Of a DNA stretch of 64,000 nucleotides, positions 8,444 to 17,022 are shown one piece after another; position 1 is the first letter of the stretch, and every line of letters starts with the position of its first letter. Origin of the DNA: Pseudomonadota bacterium (GTDB lineage: Bacteria; Pseudomonadota; Gammaproteobacteria; Steroidobacterales; Steroidobacteraceae); contig JAFEDS010000007.1 of NCBI GenBank assembly GCA_018241505.1, forward strand, positions 124,001 to 188,000, written 5' to 3'. The notes beneath the pieces were generated by a model. It made no database searches, was not told the origin of the DNA, and saw nothing but the letters and a program-made list of their open reading frames with translations. The translations under genes and the position numbers were made by a program.

Positions 8444-10570
8444 GTGGCAAGTGCATCGAATGCCTCTCGTGCTGAGACAACCAGCTCCGCGCCCGGTTCC
8501 GCGAGCAGCGGCTCCGGTACCAACAGCCGGCCATCGGTCGACGTCACCGCGATAACAACACGCGATGACTTCCTGTTGGAGCTGGGCGAAGCGCTGGGCG
8601 GACAGGCCTCCATACGGCCCGTCGAGTCGATCTCGGCCGCGTTGGAACATCTTACCAACGCCAAGCGCGGCCAGGTACTCGTCGTGGATGCACGTGACGT
8701 AACGGACGTACGCGGCGATATCGATCGCGCGCACAGCCAGGCGGCCCACGCCGTCGTGTTGGTTTTCACCGCCGCCGAAAACGAGAAGGCGGTCGGCGCG
8801 GCAGTCAAGGGTTCCAACGTCTTCGCCGTACTGCCGATCCCGGTGGACAAGCGCAAGACCGGCGCCGTGTTGGAAGGTGCGATGGCCGATGCGGTTGCCC
8901 GCAAAGCCAGCCTGCGCGCCCCGGACCGCAGCCCCAGTGTCAGCGTCGAGCCCTTCCAGGCGGCGCAGACCGATTCCGGTGAACCCACGGCTCCCGAAGG
9001 CAAGAGCAAGATGGGCCTCATCATCGGGGCTGGTGTGGCGGTCGCCGCTATCGCCGCGGGCGCCTTTCTGTTCACGGGCAAGAACAAGGGCACGGCACCT
9101 CCTGCAGCCGGTCAGCCCTCCAAGGTAGCCGCCGCCGCGGCCGCTCCTGCCGCCGACACAGCGGCAACGGAGGACAAGGGCCCTCAGGTCGAGACATCAC
9201 TGATCAAGGGTAAAATTGACGACCTGCTGGAGAAGGCGCGCCTCGCGATGCGCGAGCGCCGTTACTCCGAGCCTGTCGGCGACAATGCACTGTTGTATTA
9301 CCGCTCGGCTGCTGCCGCGGACCCCAACAACGGCGAGGCGATCGACGGATTGCAGCGTGTTGCGGCCGTTCTGGCAGCCCGCTTTGACGACTCCATGAAT
9401 GGCGGCAAGCTGGATGAGGCGAGCCTCGCGCTCGCCAACCTCAAGGCGGCAGCCCCTAATGACAGCAAGATTCCAGCCATGGAAGTGCGCCTGATGACGG
9501 CGCAGATCACGAAGGCCCTGGCCGACGGCAACATCGACCGTGCTCAGAACTACGTACGCCAGGCCTCGGCCTCCCCGGCTTTCTCGGCTGACCAGATCAA
9601 CAAGTGGAAAATCGAGATCGGCCGGCGCCAGGAAGAGGCGAAGGTGCAGAAAATGGCCGGCATGGTGACCGACCGCATCCGGGACGGACGCCTGGTCGAG
9701 CCTGCCGACGACAGCGCGAAGCTGTACATGCAACAGTTGCATGACGCCGCGCCGACCAACTCCACGACCCAGCGTTTGACCCGCGACCTGAACGCCGCCT
9801 ACATGCGCAAGGCTCGCGAAGCCGCGATTGCCAACAAGGGTTCAGAAGCGGATCGCTGGCTGGCCGAGGCTCGCGCGGGTGGCGTGAGTAACGGTGAAAT
9901 CACCTCCTTCCAGAAGGAGCTGGCCAGCGCTCGCCAGAAGGCTATCAACGCAGAGAGCGATCGTGTGGCTCAGCTCGTCCGCGATCGGATGCGCGACGGG
10001 CGCCTGAGTGACCCGGCGAACGACAGCGCCGTGTACTACCTCAATCAGCTCCAAGCGACGGACGCCAACAACCCGGTCGTCGCGCAGTTGAACAAAGACC
10101 TTGCCGGCAAGTTCGTGGAACGTGCGCGCGCTTCCGCACAGACGGGCAAGGGCGGCACGACGGTGGACGGCGATCTGAACTTCGCAAAGCGTTTCGGCGC
10201 CGATCCGAAGGATGTCGCCGCGGTGCAAGCTATCAGCACGCAGAAGACCCCTGCCGGCCGATCCGCGCAGGCTGCCGGCGTCAGCGCGCAGTCACTCGCG
10301 GCGAGTCTCAAGCGCACTCGTTACATCGCCCCGGAATTCCCGAACAAAGCCCTCTCACAACACTTGAGCGGCGCGGTCACGGTGGAGTACACAGTAGATA
10401 CCAACGGCGAGACGCGCGATGTGCGCGTCATAGAGGCGACTCCGCCGGGAGTCTTCGACAAGTCTGCCATCGCGGCGATCAAACGTTGGAAATACGAGCC
10501 GGTGGTCGCGAACGGCACGCCGGTGGAAGTTCCGGTACGCACGTCGATCCGCTTCGAGCTACCTAAATAA
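8444..10570 (+). CDS. Membrane protein with pseudo-receiver, repeats and TonB C-terminal domain
   Basis: 708 residues from GTG 8444 (GGAG eight to eleven bases upstream). Residues ~1-35 are Ser/Thr-rich; ~36-155 resemble a degenerate response-regulator receiver (beta-strand QVLVVDARDV near 77-86, no obvious conserved Lys). A single membrane span follows at ~190-211, then an Ala/Pro linker and three related segments beginning near residues 264, 408 and 511 (R..RDGRL.EPA.DSA..Y...L....P..N pattern), predicted helical and TPR-like. Residues ~620-708 are a TonB C-terminal domain (PEFP...L...GAVTVEYTVDTNGE ... RWKYEP). The topology places receiver in the cytoplasm and repeats plus TonB-C in the periplasm. 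First gene of a four-gene operon with CheA-, CheY- and CheX-like proteins. The domain calls are good; the joint role is inferred. Confidence 0.8.
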   Translation: MASASNASRAETTSSAPGSASSGSGTNSRPSVDVTAITTRDDFLLELGEALGGQASIRPVESISAALEHLTNAKRGQVLVVDARDVTDVRGDIDRAHSQAAHAVVLVFTAAENEKAVGAAVKGSNVFAVLPIPVDKRKTGAVLEGAMADAVARKASLRAPDRSPSVSVEPFQAAQTDSGEPTAPEGKSKMGLIIGAGVAVAAIAAGAFLFTGKNKGTAPPAAGQPSKVAAAAAAPAADTAATEDKGPQVETSLIKGKIDDLLEKARLAMRERRYSEPVGDNALLYYRSAAAADPNNGEAIDGLQRVAAVLAARFDDSMNGGKLDEASLALANLKAAAPNDSKIPAMEVRLMTAQITKALADGNIDRAQNYVRQASASPAFSADQINKWKIEIGRRQEEAKVQKMAGMVTDRIRDGRLVEPADDSAKLYMQQLHDAAPTNSTTQRLTRDLNAAYMRKAREAAIANKGSEADRWLAEARAGGVSNGEITSFQKELASARQKAINAESDRVAQLVRDRMRDGRLSDPANDSAVYYLNQLQATDANNPVVAQLNKDLAGKFVERARASAQTGKGGTTVDGDLNFAKRFGADPKDVAAVQAISTQKTPAGRSAQAAGVSAQSLAASLKRTRYIAPEFPNKALSQHLSGAVTVEYTVDTNGETRDVRVIEATPPGVFDKSAIAAIKRWKYEPVVANGTPVEVPVRTSIRFELPK

Positions 10571-10600
10571 GACGCGAGCCCTCTTCAGGAGCAGTCCACA

Positions 10601-12742
10601 ATGAATTTGGCAGGCAAAGACCGCAATCGCCAGCTCGTCACGGTCGGTATCGGCACAGTGCTGACACTCGTCATGGGTGCGGTTCTGATCGCAGGGTTCC
10701 GGCTCGCGACCCAGATGCGCGCGAACATCACAGCCCTGCAATCGGCTTCGGTGTTACAGACCTACCCCGCCACCATCACTCAACAATTCAATGCGTTGCG
10801 TGACCGCCTGGAATCCCGCGCCTATTCGGGCCAGGCCCTTTCCGACCTGAAGGGAACGGTGCAGCACTTCAACACGGAGCTCGCGAAGCTCAGCGACGGG
10901 GGCGCGGTTCATTCCAGCGAGCTGGAACAGGCCCTGCTGCTGTGGCATCAGTACGAGCCGGTGATCAATCCGGTCGTCAATTTCAACGGTCAACCGTACG
11001 TCGAGTCGGATGACGCCGGCAGCTCCTTCTCGAAGGAAGGACGCCAATACTACGCGGACGTGAAGCGCGGCCAGCTCTTCGCCGGAGAAAACCAGAAAGG
11101 CCTGCAGACCCAGTTGACTTCCGTGGCCACTCAGCTCCAGACCAACGCATCCGACGGCGCCGCGCGGCTGCGCGAGTTGCTGTCAGCGGGTGTGCTCGCG
11201 GCCCTGGTTCTCGCTGCCGCGGCTGCCTATTTCCAGATCACCCGCTCCCGTCACGAGCGCGTAGCCCAGGAAGCCCAGGAGCAGACACGCGACATTCTGA
11301 CGACGGTGCGTGAAGGCTTCTTCCTCCTCGACGCGGACTACAAGATCGGTTCAGTGTGGTCGGACGCCCTGACCCGCATGTTCAGCCGCAACGACTTCGC
11401 CGGCCTGAGCTTCGAGGACCTGCTGAAGAACCTCGTGCCCGCCAACACGCTCGCGACGGCAATGAAATACATCAAGCTGCTGTGGGGCGACCGCGCGCAC
11501 GAAAACCTGATGAAGAGCATCAACCCGCTGGGTCAGCTCGAAATCAGCATGGACAACGGTCACGGCGGCAAGGAAACCCGCTACCTGCAGTTCGACTTCC
11601 ACCGCGTCATGGGCCCCAAGGGCATCAAGCACGTGCTGTGCTCCGTGGGCGATATCACTTCGAGCGTGCTGTTGGCGAAGGAGCTGCAGGAGTCGCAGGA
11701 GAACGCGAATGCGCAGCTCGACATGATGCTGGGCATGATGCACGTCGATCCGCTGCAATTGACGTCCTTCCTGGACAGCACGGAAACCGGCCTGCAGCTC
11801 ATCAATGCGATCTTGAAAGAGCCCGCCCGCACGGACGGGGAGTTCCGCAAGAAACTGAACGGCCTGTTCCGCGAGCTCCACTCCATCAAGGGCGAGGCTT
11901 CGGCCATGAACCTCATGAGCATTGCCCATCGCGTGCATTCGCTCGAAGACATGGTCAGTGAGCTCAAGAAGAAGGTCGAGCTGTCGGGCAACGACTTCCT
12001 GCCAATGGTCCTCAAGCTCGATGAGTTGCTGGCCCACCTTCGCGGCGTGCGCGAAATGGCCGGCCGCCTCACCACTCTCAAGGACGCGGTTCCGGCCGCA
12101 CAGGAAACCCCAGCCCCCGTGGCCTCCGCTCCAGCGCGTGCAAAGGCCGGCGGCAAGTCGGGCGACGACCTCACCCCGACGCTCCATGCGCTTGCTGAGC
12201 GCCTTGCGAAGGACCACCACAAGAAGTTCAAGCTGCAGATGACGGGCTTGGCCGAGGTGCCCAATGCGTACATTGCCACCGTCAAGGACTGCGTGATTCA
12301 GATGCTCCGCAACTCGGCTGTCCACGGCATTGAGGCCAGCGATGTTCGCCGGGCGCAAACGAAGGATGACGTCGGAGTGGTCCGTGTGGACTTCCGTAAG
12401 GCGGGTGACGGCTTTGAGCTCGTATTTGAGGATGACGGTGCCGGCATCTCGCCGGACCAGCTCAAAGCTGCCGCAGTGCGCAAGCAGATCCTGACCGAAG
12501 AGGAAGCTTCCGGCATGGACACCCGGGCCGCCATGGCCCTGATTTTCCGCCCCGGTTTCTCGACCCAAGAGGAAGTTTCAATGGACGCCGGCCGCGGCGT
12601 CGGCATGGACGTGGTTGCCCGGAGCGTCTACGCCCTGGGCGGCAAAATCGGCGTGAGCACCAATCCCGGCAAATTCACCCGGTTCAAGATTGTGCTGCCG
12701 GCGGCGGAAGCCGCCAATAGCGGCGCGGCAGTAGCTGTTTAA
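10601..12742 (+). CDS. Membrane CheA-like histidine kinase (PAS-Hpt-HATPase)
   Basis: 713 residues, ATG 10601 with AGGAG upstream. Two membrane spans (~11-33 and ~195-213) bracket a ~160-residue periplasmic helical sensor region. The cytoplasmic part has a PAS-like fold (~230-360, GFFLLDADYKIGSVW), an Hpt domain with phosphorylatable His near 427 in ELHSIKGEA, a Pro/Ala linker, and a CheA-type ATPase with N-box QMLRNSAVHGIE (~567-578), DDGAGI (~611-616) and GRGVGMD (~664-670). Unlike classical CheA it is membrane-bound, has the Hpt internal, and lacks a CheW-like P5 domain, so it should not couple to CheW/MCP arrays. It probably feeds phosphate to the adjacent CheY; no CheB or CheR is nearby. 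Confidence 0.88.
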   Translation: MNLAGKDRNRQLVTVGIGTVLTLVMGAVLIAGFRLATQMRANITALQSASVLQTYPATITQQFNALRDRLESRAYSGQALSDLKGTVQHFNTELAKLSDGGAVHSSELEQALLLWHQYEPVINPVVNFNGQPYVESDDAGSSFSKEGRQYYADVKRGQLFAGENQKGLQTQLTSVATQLQTNASDGAARLRELLSAGVLAALVLAAAAAYFQITRSRHERVAQEAQEQTRDILTTVREGFFLLDADYKIGSVWSDALTRMFSRNDFAGLSFEDLLKNLVPANTLATAMKYIKLLWGDRAHENLMKSINPLGQLEISMDNGHGGKETRYLQFDFHRVMGPKGIKHVLCSVGDITSSVLLAKELQESQENANAQLDMMLGMMHVDPLQLTSFLDSTETGLQLINAILKEPARTDGEFRKKLNGLFRELHSIKGEASAMNLMSIAHRVHSLEDMVSELKKKVELSGNDFLPMVLKLDELLAHLRGVREMAGRLTTLKDAVPAAQETPAPVASAPARAKAGGKSGDDLTPTLHALAERLAKDHHKKFKLQMTGLAEVPNAYIATVKDCVIQMLRNSAVHGIEASDVRRAQTKDDVGVVRVDFRKAGDGFELVFEDDGAGISPDQLKAAAVRKQILTEEEASGMDTRAAMALIFRPGFSTQEEVSMDAGRGVGMDVVARSVYALGGKIGVSTNPGKFTRFKIVLPAAEAANSGAAVAV

Positions 12743-12765
12743 TTTTCGGCACTGGAACGGAATCA

Positions 12766-13143
12766 ATGAACGCGAGAAGAGCGTATAAGCTGATGATCGT
12801 CGATGATTCGAATATCATGCGGCGGCGCATCGAACGGTCGCAGAATTTTGACGAGCTCGAGCTGATCGGTACGGCCGGCAACGGCCTCGAAGCCCTCGAG
12901 TTGTTCAAGAAGGCCGATCCCGATGTCGTTACCATGGATCTGACGATGCCGCAGATGGACGGTATCGAGTGTATCTCGAAGCTGGTGGAGCTGAAGCCGG
13001 CCGTCCGGATCCTGGTCATTTCCGCCCTGGCCGACAAGGCAACCGCGGTCGAGGCGATGGAGAAAGGGGCGAACGGTTTCCTGAACAAGCCGTTCACTGA
13101 CCGGCAACTCAACGAGGCCATTGCGGACCTCATCAGAGAGTAG
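12766..13143 (+). CDS. cheY: CheY-like single-domain response regulator
   Basis: 125 residues, only a receiver domain. Acidic pocket Asp13/Asp14 (IVDDSN), phospho-acceptor Asp58 (TMDLTMP), switch Ser86 (VISA) and Lys108 (LNKPF) are all present, so it should be phosphorylated and signal through protein-protein contact; there is no output domain. It lies 23 bases after the CheA-like gene and 5 bases before the CheX gene, which argues that the kinase is its phosphodonor and CheX its phosphatase. The target is unknown: no flagellar genes are in this window. Confidence 0.92.
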   Translation: MNARRAYKLMIVDDSNIMRRRIERSQNFDELELIGTAGNGLEALELFKKADPDVVTMDLTMPQMDGIECISKLVELKPAVRILVISALADKATAVEAMEKGANGFLNKPFTDRQLNEAIADLIRE

Positions 13144-13148
13144 ACAAG

Positions 13149-13595
13149 ATGTTGCAGGAACAGGAGCTGAAAACTTTCGTCGAGGGGACGACGAACTACT
13201 TCGAGGTGGCGGCCCAGCAGCCCGCTTCGATCGGCTCGCCTTACCTCACCGAAGGGTCACCGGCCGTCCACGATTACACCGGTGTCATCAACATCTCGGG
13301 CAAACGTGAAGGCGTGGTGTACTTCACCGCTCCCAGAGCGATGCTCACCGTCCTGCTGATGAAGATGCAGGAAAACGACTTCAGTCACGAGACGATGCGC
13401 GACCTCGTCGGTGAAGTGGCGAACACGATCTCCGGCAATGCGCGCCGTGACTTCGGACGCGACTTCGTGATCTCGGTGCCGAGCGTGCTGGCGGGCGAGA
13501 AGCCCGACCTGCCCAACGTGCCGGGCGCGCGGTCGTTTGTCATTCCCATCAATTGGCGCAGTCACTCGGCGAAACTGATCGTTTCGCTGAAATAG
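13149..13595 (+). CDS. cheX: CheX-like phosphatase / chemotaxis protein
   Basis: 148 residues, matching the CheX/CheC/FliY phosphatase fold. The segment LVGEVANTISGNARR (about residues 95-109) carries the E-x-x-N signature used to dephosphorylate CheY-P. Only one such motif is seen, as in CheX. Last gene of the operon; its stop lies three bases from the stop of the convergent kdpE. Presence of a dedicated phosphatase implies that the CheY-P signal is meant to be short-lived. Confidence 0.88.
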   Translation: MLQEQELKTFVEGTTNYFEVAAQQPASIGSPYLTEGSPAVHDYTGVINISGKREGVVYFTAPRAMLTVLLMKMQENDFSHETMRDLVGEVANTISGNARRDFGRDFVISVPSVLAGEKPDLPNVPGARSFVIPINWRSHSAKLIVSLK

Positions 13596-13598
13596 AAG

Positions 13599-14291
13599 TC
13601 AGTCCGCCCGGAGGCGGTACCCCAGTCCCGCCTCCGTCACCAGGTACTTCGGGCGGCGGGGATCCGGTTCAATCTTTGCGCGCAGGTTCTTGATGCACAC
13701 GCGCAGACTGCCCGTGTCGCCCTGCCGCTCCGGCCCCCACACCTCCCGGATCAACTGCGCCTGCCTGACAATCAGGCCTGTGTGACGCGCCAGCGATTCC
13801 AACACGCGGTACTCGAGCGGTGTCAGGCGCAACTCCCCCTGAGGGCCGCGGCTCTCGCGGCGCGTGAGATCAATCTGGATTGCACCGAGGCGCAATAACG
13901 GTGTCTGGTCCGAGTTGCGCACATTTCGTCGTAGCGCGGCGCGCACGCGGGCAAGCAACTCCGGCGTGCTAAAGGGTTTTGTTATGTAATCGTCGGCGCC
14001 CGCATCCAACGCTGCTATCTTCTGCTCTTCCATGGTGCGTGCCGACAGTACGATTATCGGGACTGGGGACCACGCGCGGATGCGGCGGATGAGATCGACG
14101 CCGTTGCCGTCTGGAAGGCCCAGGTCGACGAGAATGAGGTCGGGTTTGTGACTGCGGGCTTCGATTTCGCCGCGTGCGGCAGTTTCGGCTTCAATGCAGC
14201 GATAGTGCTCGGTTTCGAGCAGGGCGCGCAGGATATTGCGGATGTCGCGCTCGTCCTCGACCACGAGGACCTGGTGCATGGCTTGGGTCAT
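13599..14291 (-). CDS. kdpE: KDP operon response regulator KdpE
   Basis: 230 residues: receiver domain (acidic VVEDERD, phospho-acceptor Asp in LVDLGLPDGNG, Lys in ITKPFS) followed by an OmpR-type winged helix (RLTPLEYRVLESLARH ... VCIKNLRAKIEPDP ... GYRL). Classical KdpE activates kdpFABC when K+ is scarce. The ATG overlaps the kdpD stop as ATGA, so kinase and regulator are translationally coupled. It ends three bases from the convergent cheX gene. Confidence 0.95.
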   Translation of the reverse strand: MTQAMHQVLVVEDERDIRNILRALLETEHYRCIEAETAARGEIEARSHKPDLILVDLGLPDGNGVDLIRRIRAWSPVPIIVLSARTMEEQKIAALDAGADDYITKPFSTPELLARVRAALRRNVRNSDQTPLLRLGAIQIDLTRRESRGPQGELRLTPLEYRVLESLARHTGLIVRQAQLIREVWGPERQGDTGSLRVCIKNLRAKIEPDPRRPKYLVTEAGLGYRLRAD

Positions 14292-16948
14292 GTTGATGCG
14301 TCGGCGCTGCCCGTGGGCAGCGTGAACTCGAATCTCGCACCCGTCGGCGATCGCGGGGCGGCGGTGATTGCGCCGCCGTGGGCCCTGATGATGGCCTGGC
14401 AGATGGCCAGCCCCAGCCCAACTCCAACAATGGCGCCCTCACCGTCACCGCGCTGGAACTTGTCGAACAGGCGGGCGGGATTGCCGGGCGGCAGACCCGG
14501 ACCGGCGTCATCCACCCGGACTCGCACAAAATTGTTGTCGGCCACCGCCCAAACTGACACGTGGGTGCCGGCGGGGGTGTATTTAGCGATGTTGTCGAAC
14601 AAGTTCGTGAGCACCTGGACAATCAACTTGGCATCTACGAGCACGGGTGGCAGGTCTGCTGGCAGATGCACGTCAACCACGTGGTTGGCGAGCTGCCCAT
14701 GCAACGCAGTCCCCACCAGGTCGTCGAGCGTTTCCTCCTCAGTACGTAACACGACCTGTCCGGACTCGAACCGCATCAGGTCGAGAACGTTGGAGACCAG
14801 GTCGGACATTTCGCGCGCTTTGACCTCAATGGAACGTGCGAGCGAAACACGAGTCGCTTCATCCAGGGTCGCGCCCCGATCGGCGAGTGTGCTCCCGGCG
14901 CCTGCCATCACGGCAAGCGGCGTCCTCAGGTCATGCGATATGGAGGCGAGCAAGGTGTTACGCAAGCTCTCGCGCTCCGCATCGAGGGTCGCGGCTTCGG
15001 CGGCTTCAGCCAGCCGCGCGCGTTCGAGGGCAATGCCAATCTGGCCGGCAAACGTCTCCAGCAGATGACGTTGCTCGGGAAGCAGGACGCGGCGCTGATT
15101 GGCCGGCAGCACCGCCAACACGCCGAGTTTTTGACCGAGAGGCAAATACAAACCAGGGGCGGCCGGCAGTGTGTCTGAGCCGAGACCGGCGCGCTGGCCG
15201 TGATCGACAACCCATTGGGCGACGGCCAGATCGGCGCGCCGGTAGGAGACCGGAAGGCCGCGGTCGCGTGGGTATTGGAGTTTGCCGGTGGCATCCGGCA
15301 GCAGGATCACCGCTTTGCACTGGAATACTTCCGCCACATGGCTCACGGCCACTTGCGCGAGACTCGAGAGACCGCGGGTGGCTGCCAGCTCCCGGCTCAT
15401 TGCGTACAGCAGGGCTGTACGTCTTTCACGAGCGCCCGCGACGCGTGTCTGCTGTCGAATATTGGCCATCAGGCTGGCTATTACCAGCGCAATGATCAAC
15501 ATCACGGCGAAAGTAACGAGATACTGTCCGTCCGAAATCGCAAAGTTGAAGCGCGGCGGTACAAAGAAGAAATCAAACGCAACGACGTTCAGCAATGCCA
15601 CCACGAGCGACGGTATGCGACCTAGCTTCAGGCCTGCCACAGTCACGCCCAGCAGGTACACCATCACCAGGTTCGATAACTCAAAGCGTGGGTACATGAC
15701 GAACGCGACCGCGGTACACATCGCGGTCGTTACTACGGCCCAGGCATAACGATCCCACCTGACCGGCTGGGAGGGAGCACCCTGGCCTTTGGGGCGGCGC
15801 GGGGTCGAGTCAGCGTTGGCCGCGATTGTAATGACATCAAAGCCGCGCGCCTCTTTGACGAGCTGGGTCGTGGTCGAAGAACGGATCCAGGCGCGCCAGC
15901 CTTTGCGTTTGGAATGCCCGACTATGACGCGAGTCGCACTACGTGTTTGGGCGTATTCGATGAGGGTCGCCGCCGCAGAGGGGCCGTCGAGCGTGACGGT
16001 CTCGGCCCCGAGCGATTCCGCGAGCCGCAACAGATCGATTCGACGATCGCGCTCGGCCTCGGACAAACGCAGCAACGCGGGAGTCTCCACGTACACAACA
16101 AACCAACTGGCATCGAGCGCATCGGCCATTCTCTTGCCGGCACGCACGAGTTGCTCCGCTTGGCTATCGGGGCCGATGGCGACGAGAATGCGATCGTTGG
16201 CGAAACGGCCGCGCGTTGTTGGGAGTGCGCGGGCGGCGGCTTCAACGCGGTCGGCCACGCGGCGCAGGGCAAGCTCGCGCAAGGCCATGAGATTGGGAGT
16301 GCGGAAGAAACGCTCAACCGCGGTTGCTACTTCGTCCGCTACGTATACCTTTCCCGCATGCAGCCGGGCCAGCAGATCATCCGGCGGCAGGTCGATGAGC
16401 TCAATTTCGTCGGCCTCATCGAAGATGCGGTCAGGCAGGGTCTCGCGCTGACGGATACCGGTAATCTGCGCGACGAGGTCATTCAGGCTCTCGAGGTGTT
16501 GGACATTGACGGTCGTCCAGACCGTGATGCCAGCCTCCAGGAGCTCCTGAATATCCTGCCAGCGCTTGGGATGGCGCGGCGGGGGGTCGCCGCCCACCAC
16601 GTTCGAATGGGCAAGCTCGTCGACCAACAGGATGTTGGGATGGCGTTTGAGGGCGGCGTCCAGGTCGAGCTCCTTGCGGACGATGCCACGGTACTTGACC
16701 GCCAGGGTCGGGAGAATCTCCAGGCCTTCGAGCAGGCGCTCGGTGTCGGCTCGGCCGTGGGGCTCGACGTAACCGACCACGACGTCGCTCGTGTTTGCCG
16801 CCCGGACGGCGCGGGCGGCTTCCAGCATGGCGTAGGTTTTGCCGACACCGGCGCAGGAGCCGAAGAAAATGCGCAGCCTTCCCCGGCCGGCGCGGGATTC
16901 CTGGGCCTGGACGGAGGCTAGCAGGGTATCCGGATCAGGCCTTTTCAT
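14288..16948 (-). CDS. kdpD: Osmosensitive K+ channel histidine kinase KdpD
   Basis: 886 residues, close to E. coli KdpD. N-terminal KdpD sensor domain with Walker A GSCAGVGKT (~30-38), then a universal-stress-like domain (~245-365), four closely spaced membrane helices (~395-495), a GAF-like region, HisKA with phospho-His near 671 (SISHDLRTPLAV) and HATPase (DDAGPGLPPGN). It senses K+/turgor and phosphorylates KdpE. The ATG at 16948 begins on the last base of a REP-like hairpin arm and has no Shine-Dalgarno match in the usual place; the preceding kdpC stop lies inside the same element. Confidence 0.95.
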   Translation of the reverse strand: MKRPDPDTLLASVQAQESRAGRGRLRIFFGSCAGVGKTYAMLEAARAVRAANTSDVVVGYVEPHGRADTERLLEGLEILPTLAVKYRGIVRKELDLDAALKRHPNILLVDELAHSNVVGGDPPPRHPKRWQDIQELLEAGITVWTTVNVQHLESLNDLVAQITGIRQRETLPDRIFDEADEIELIDLPPDDLLARLHAGKVYVADEVATAVERFFRTPNLMALRELALRRVADRVEAAARALPTTRGRFANDRILVAIGPDSQAEQLVRAGKRMADALDASWFVVYVETPALLRLSEAERDRRIDLLRLAESLGAETVTLDGPSAAATLIEYAQTRSATRVIVGHSKRKGWRAWIRSSTTTQLVKEARGFDVITIAANADSTPRRPKGQGAPSQPVRWDRYAWAVVTTAMCTAVAFVMYPRFELSNLVMVYLLGVTVAGLKLGRIPSLVVALLNVVAFDFFFVPPRFNFAISDGQYLVTFAVMLIIALVIASLMANIRQQTRVAGARERRTALLYAMSRELAATRGLSSLAQVAVSHVAEVFQCKAVILLPDATGKLQYPRDRGLPVSYRRADLAVAQWVVDHGQRAGLGSDTLPAAPGLYLPLGQKLGVLAVLPANQRRVLLPEQRHLLETFAGQIGIALERARLAEAAEAATLDAERESLRNTLLASISHDLRTPLAVMAGAGSTLADRGATLDEATRVSLARSIEVKAREMSDLVSNVLDLMRFESGQVVLRTEEETLDDLVGTALHGQLANHVVDVHLPADLPPVLVDAKLIVQVLTNLFDNIAKYTPAGTHVSVWAVADNNFVRVRVDDAGPGLPPGNPARLFDKFQRGDGEGAIVGVGLGLAICQAIIRAHGGAITAAPRSPTGARFEFTLPTGSADAST

Positions 16949-17022
16949 GCGCTGCGCGCAAGGTTCAACGGGGATCGCGCTTCGCGCGACCCCGTCCGTG
17001 AAGCGGCGCTACGCGCCGGGAG
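16948..17022. repeat. REP-like hairpin element, copy 2 (kdpC-kdpD junction)
   Basis: Occupies the whole kdpC-kdpD gap. Hairpin I TGCGC-TGC-GCGCA (16948-16960), then AGGTTCAAC; hairpin II GGGG-A-TCGCGC-TTC-GCGCGA-CCCC (16970-16993, ten pairs with one bulged A); hairpin III CGGCGC-TAC-GCGCCG (17004-17018). Hairpins I and III match the copy at 2441-2544 in sequence; hairpin II is a different stem at the equivalent position. The kdpC stop codon falls in hairpin III and the kdpD ATG on hairpin I. Confidence 0.75.

Noticed and set aside
15914-16921. 335-codon plus-strand frame within kdpD
   Set aside because: Antisense shadow of the KdpD sensor domain.
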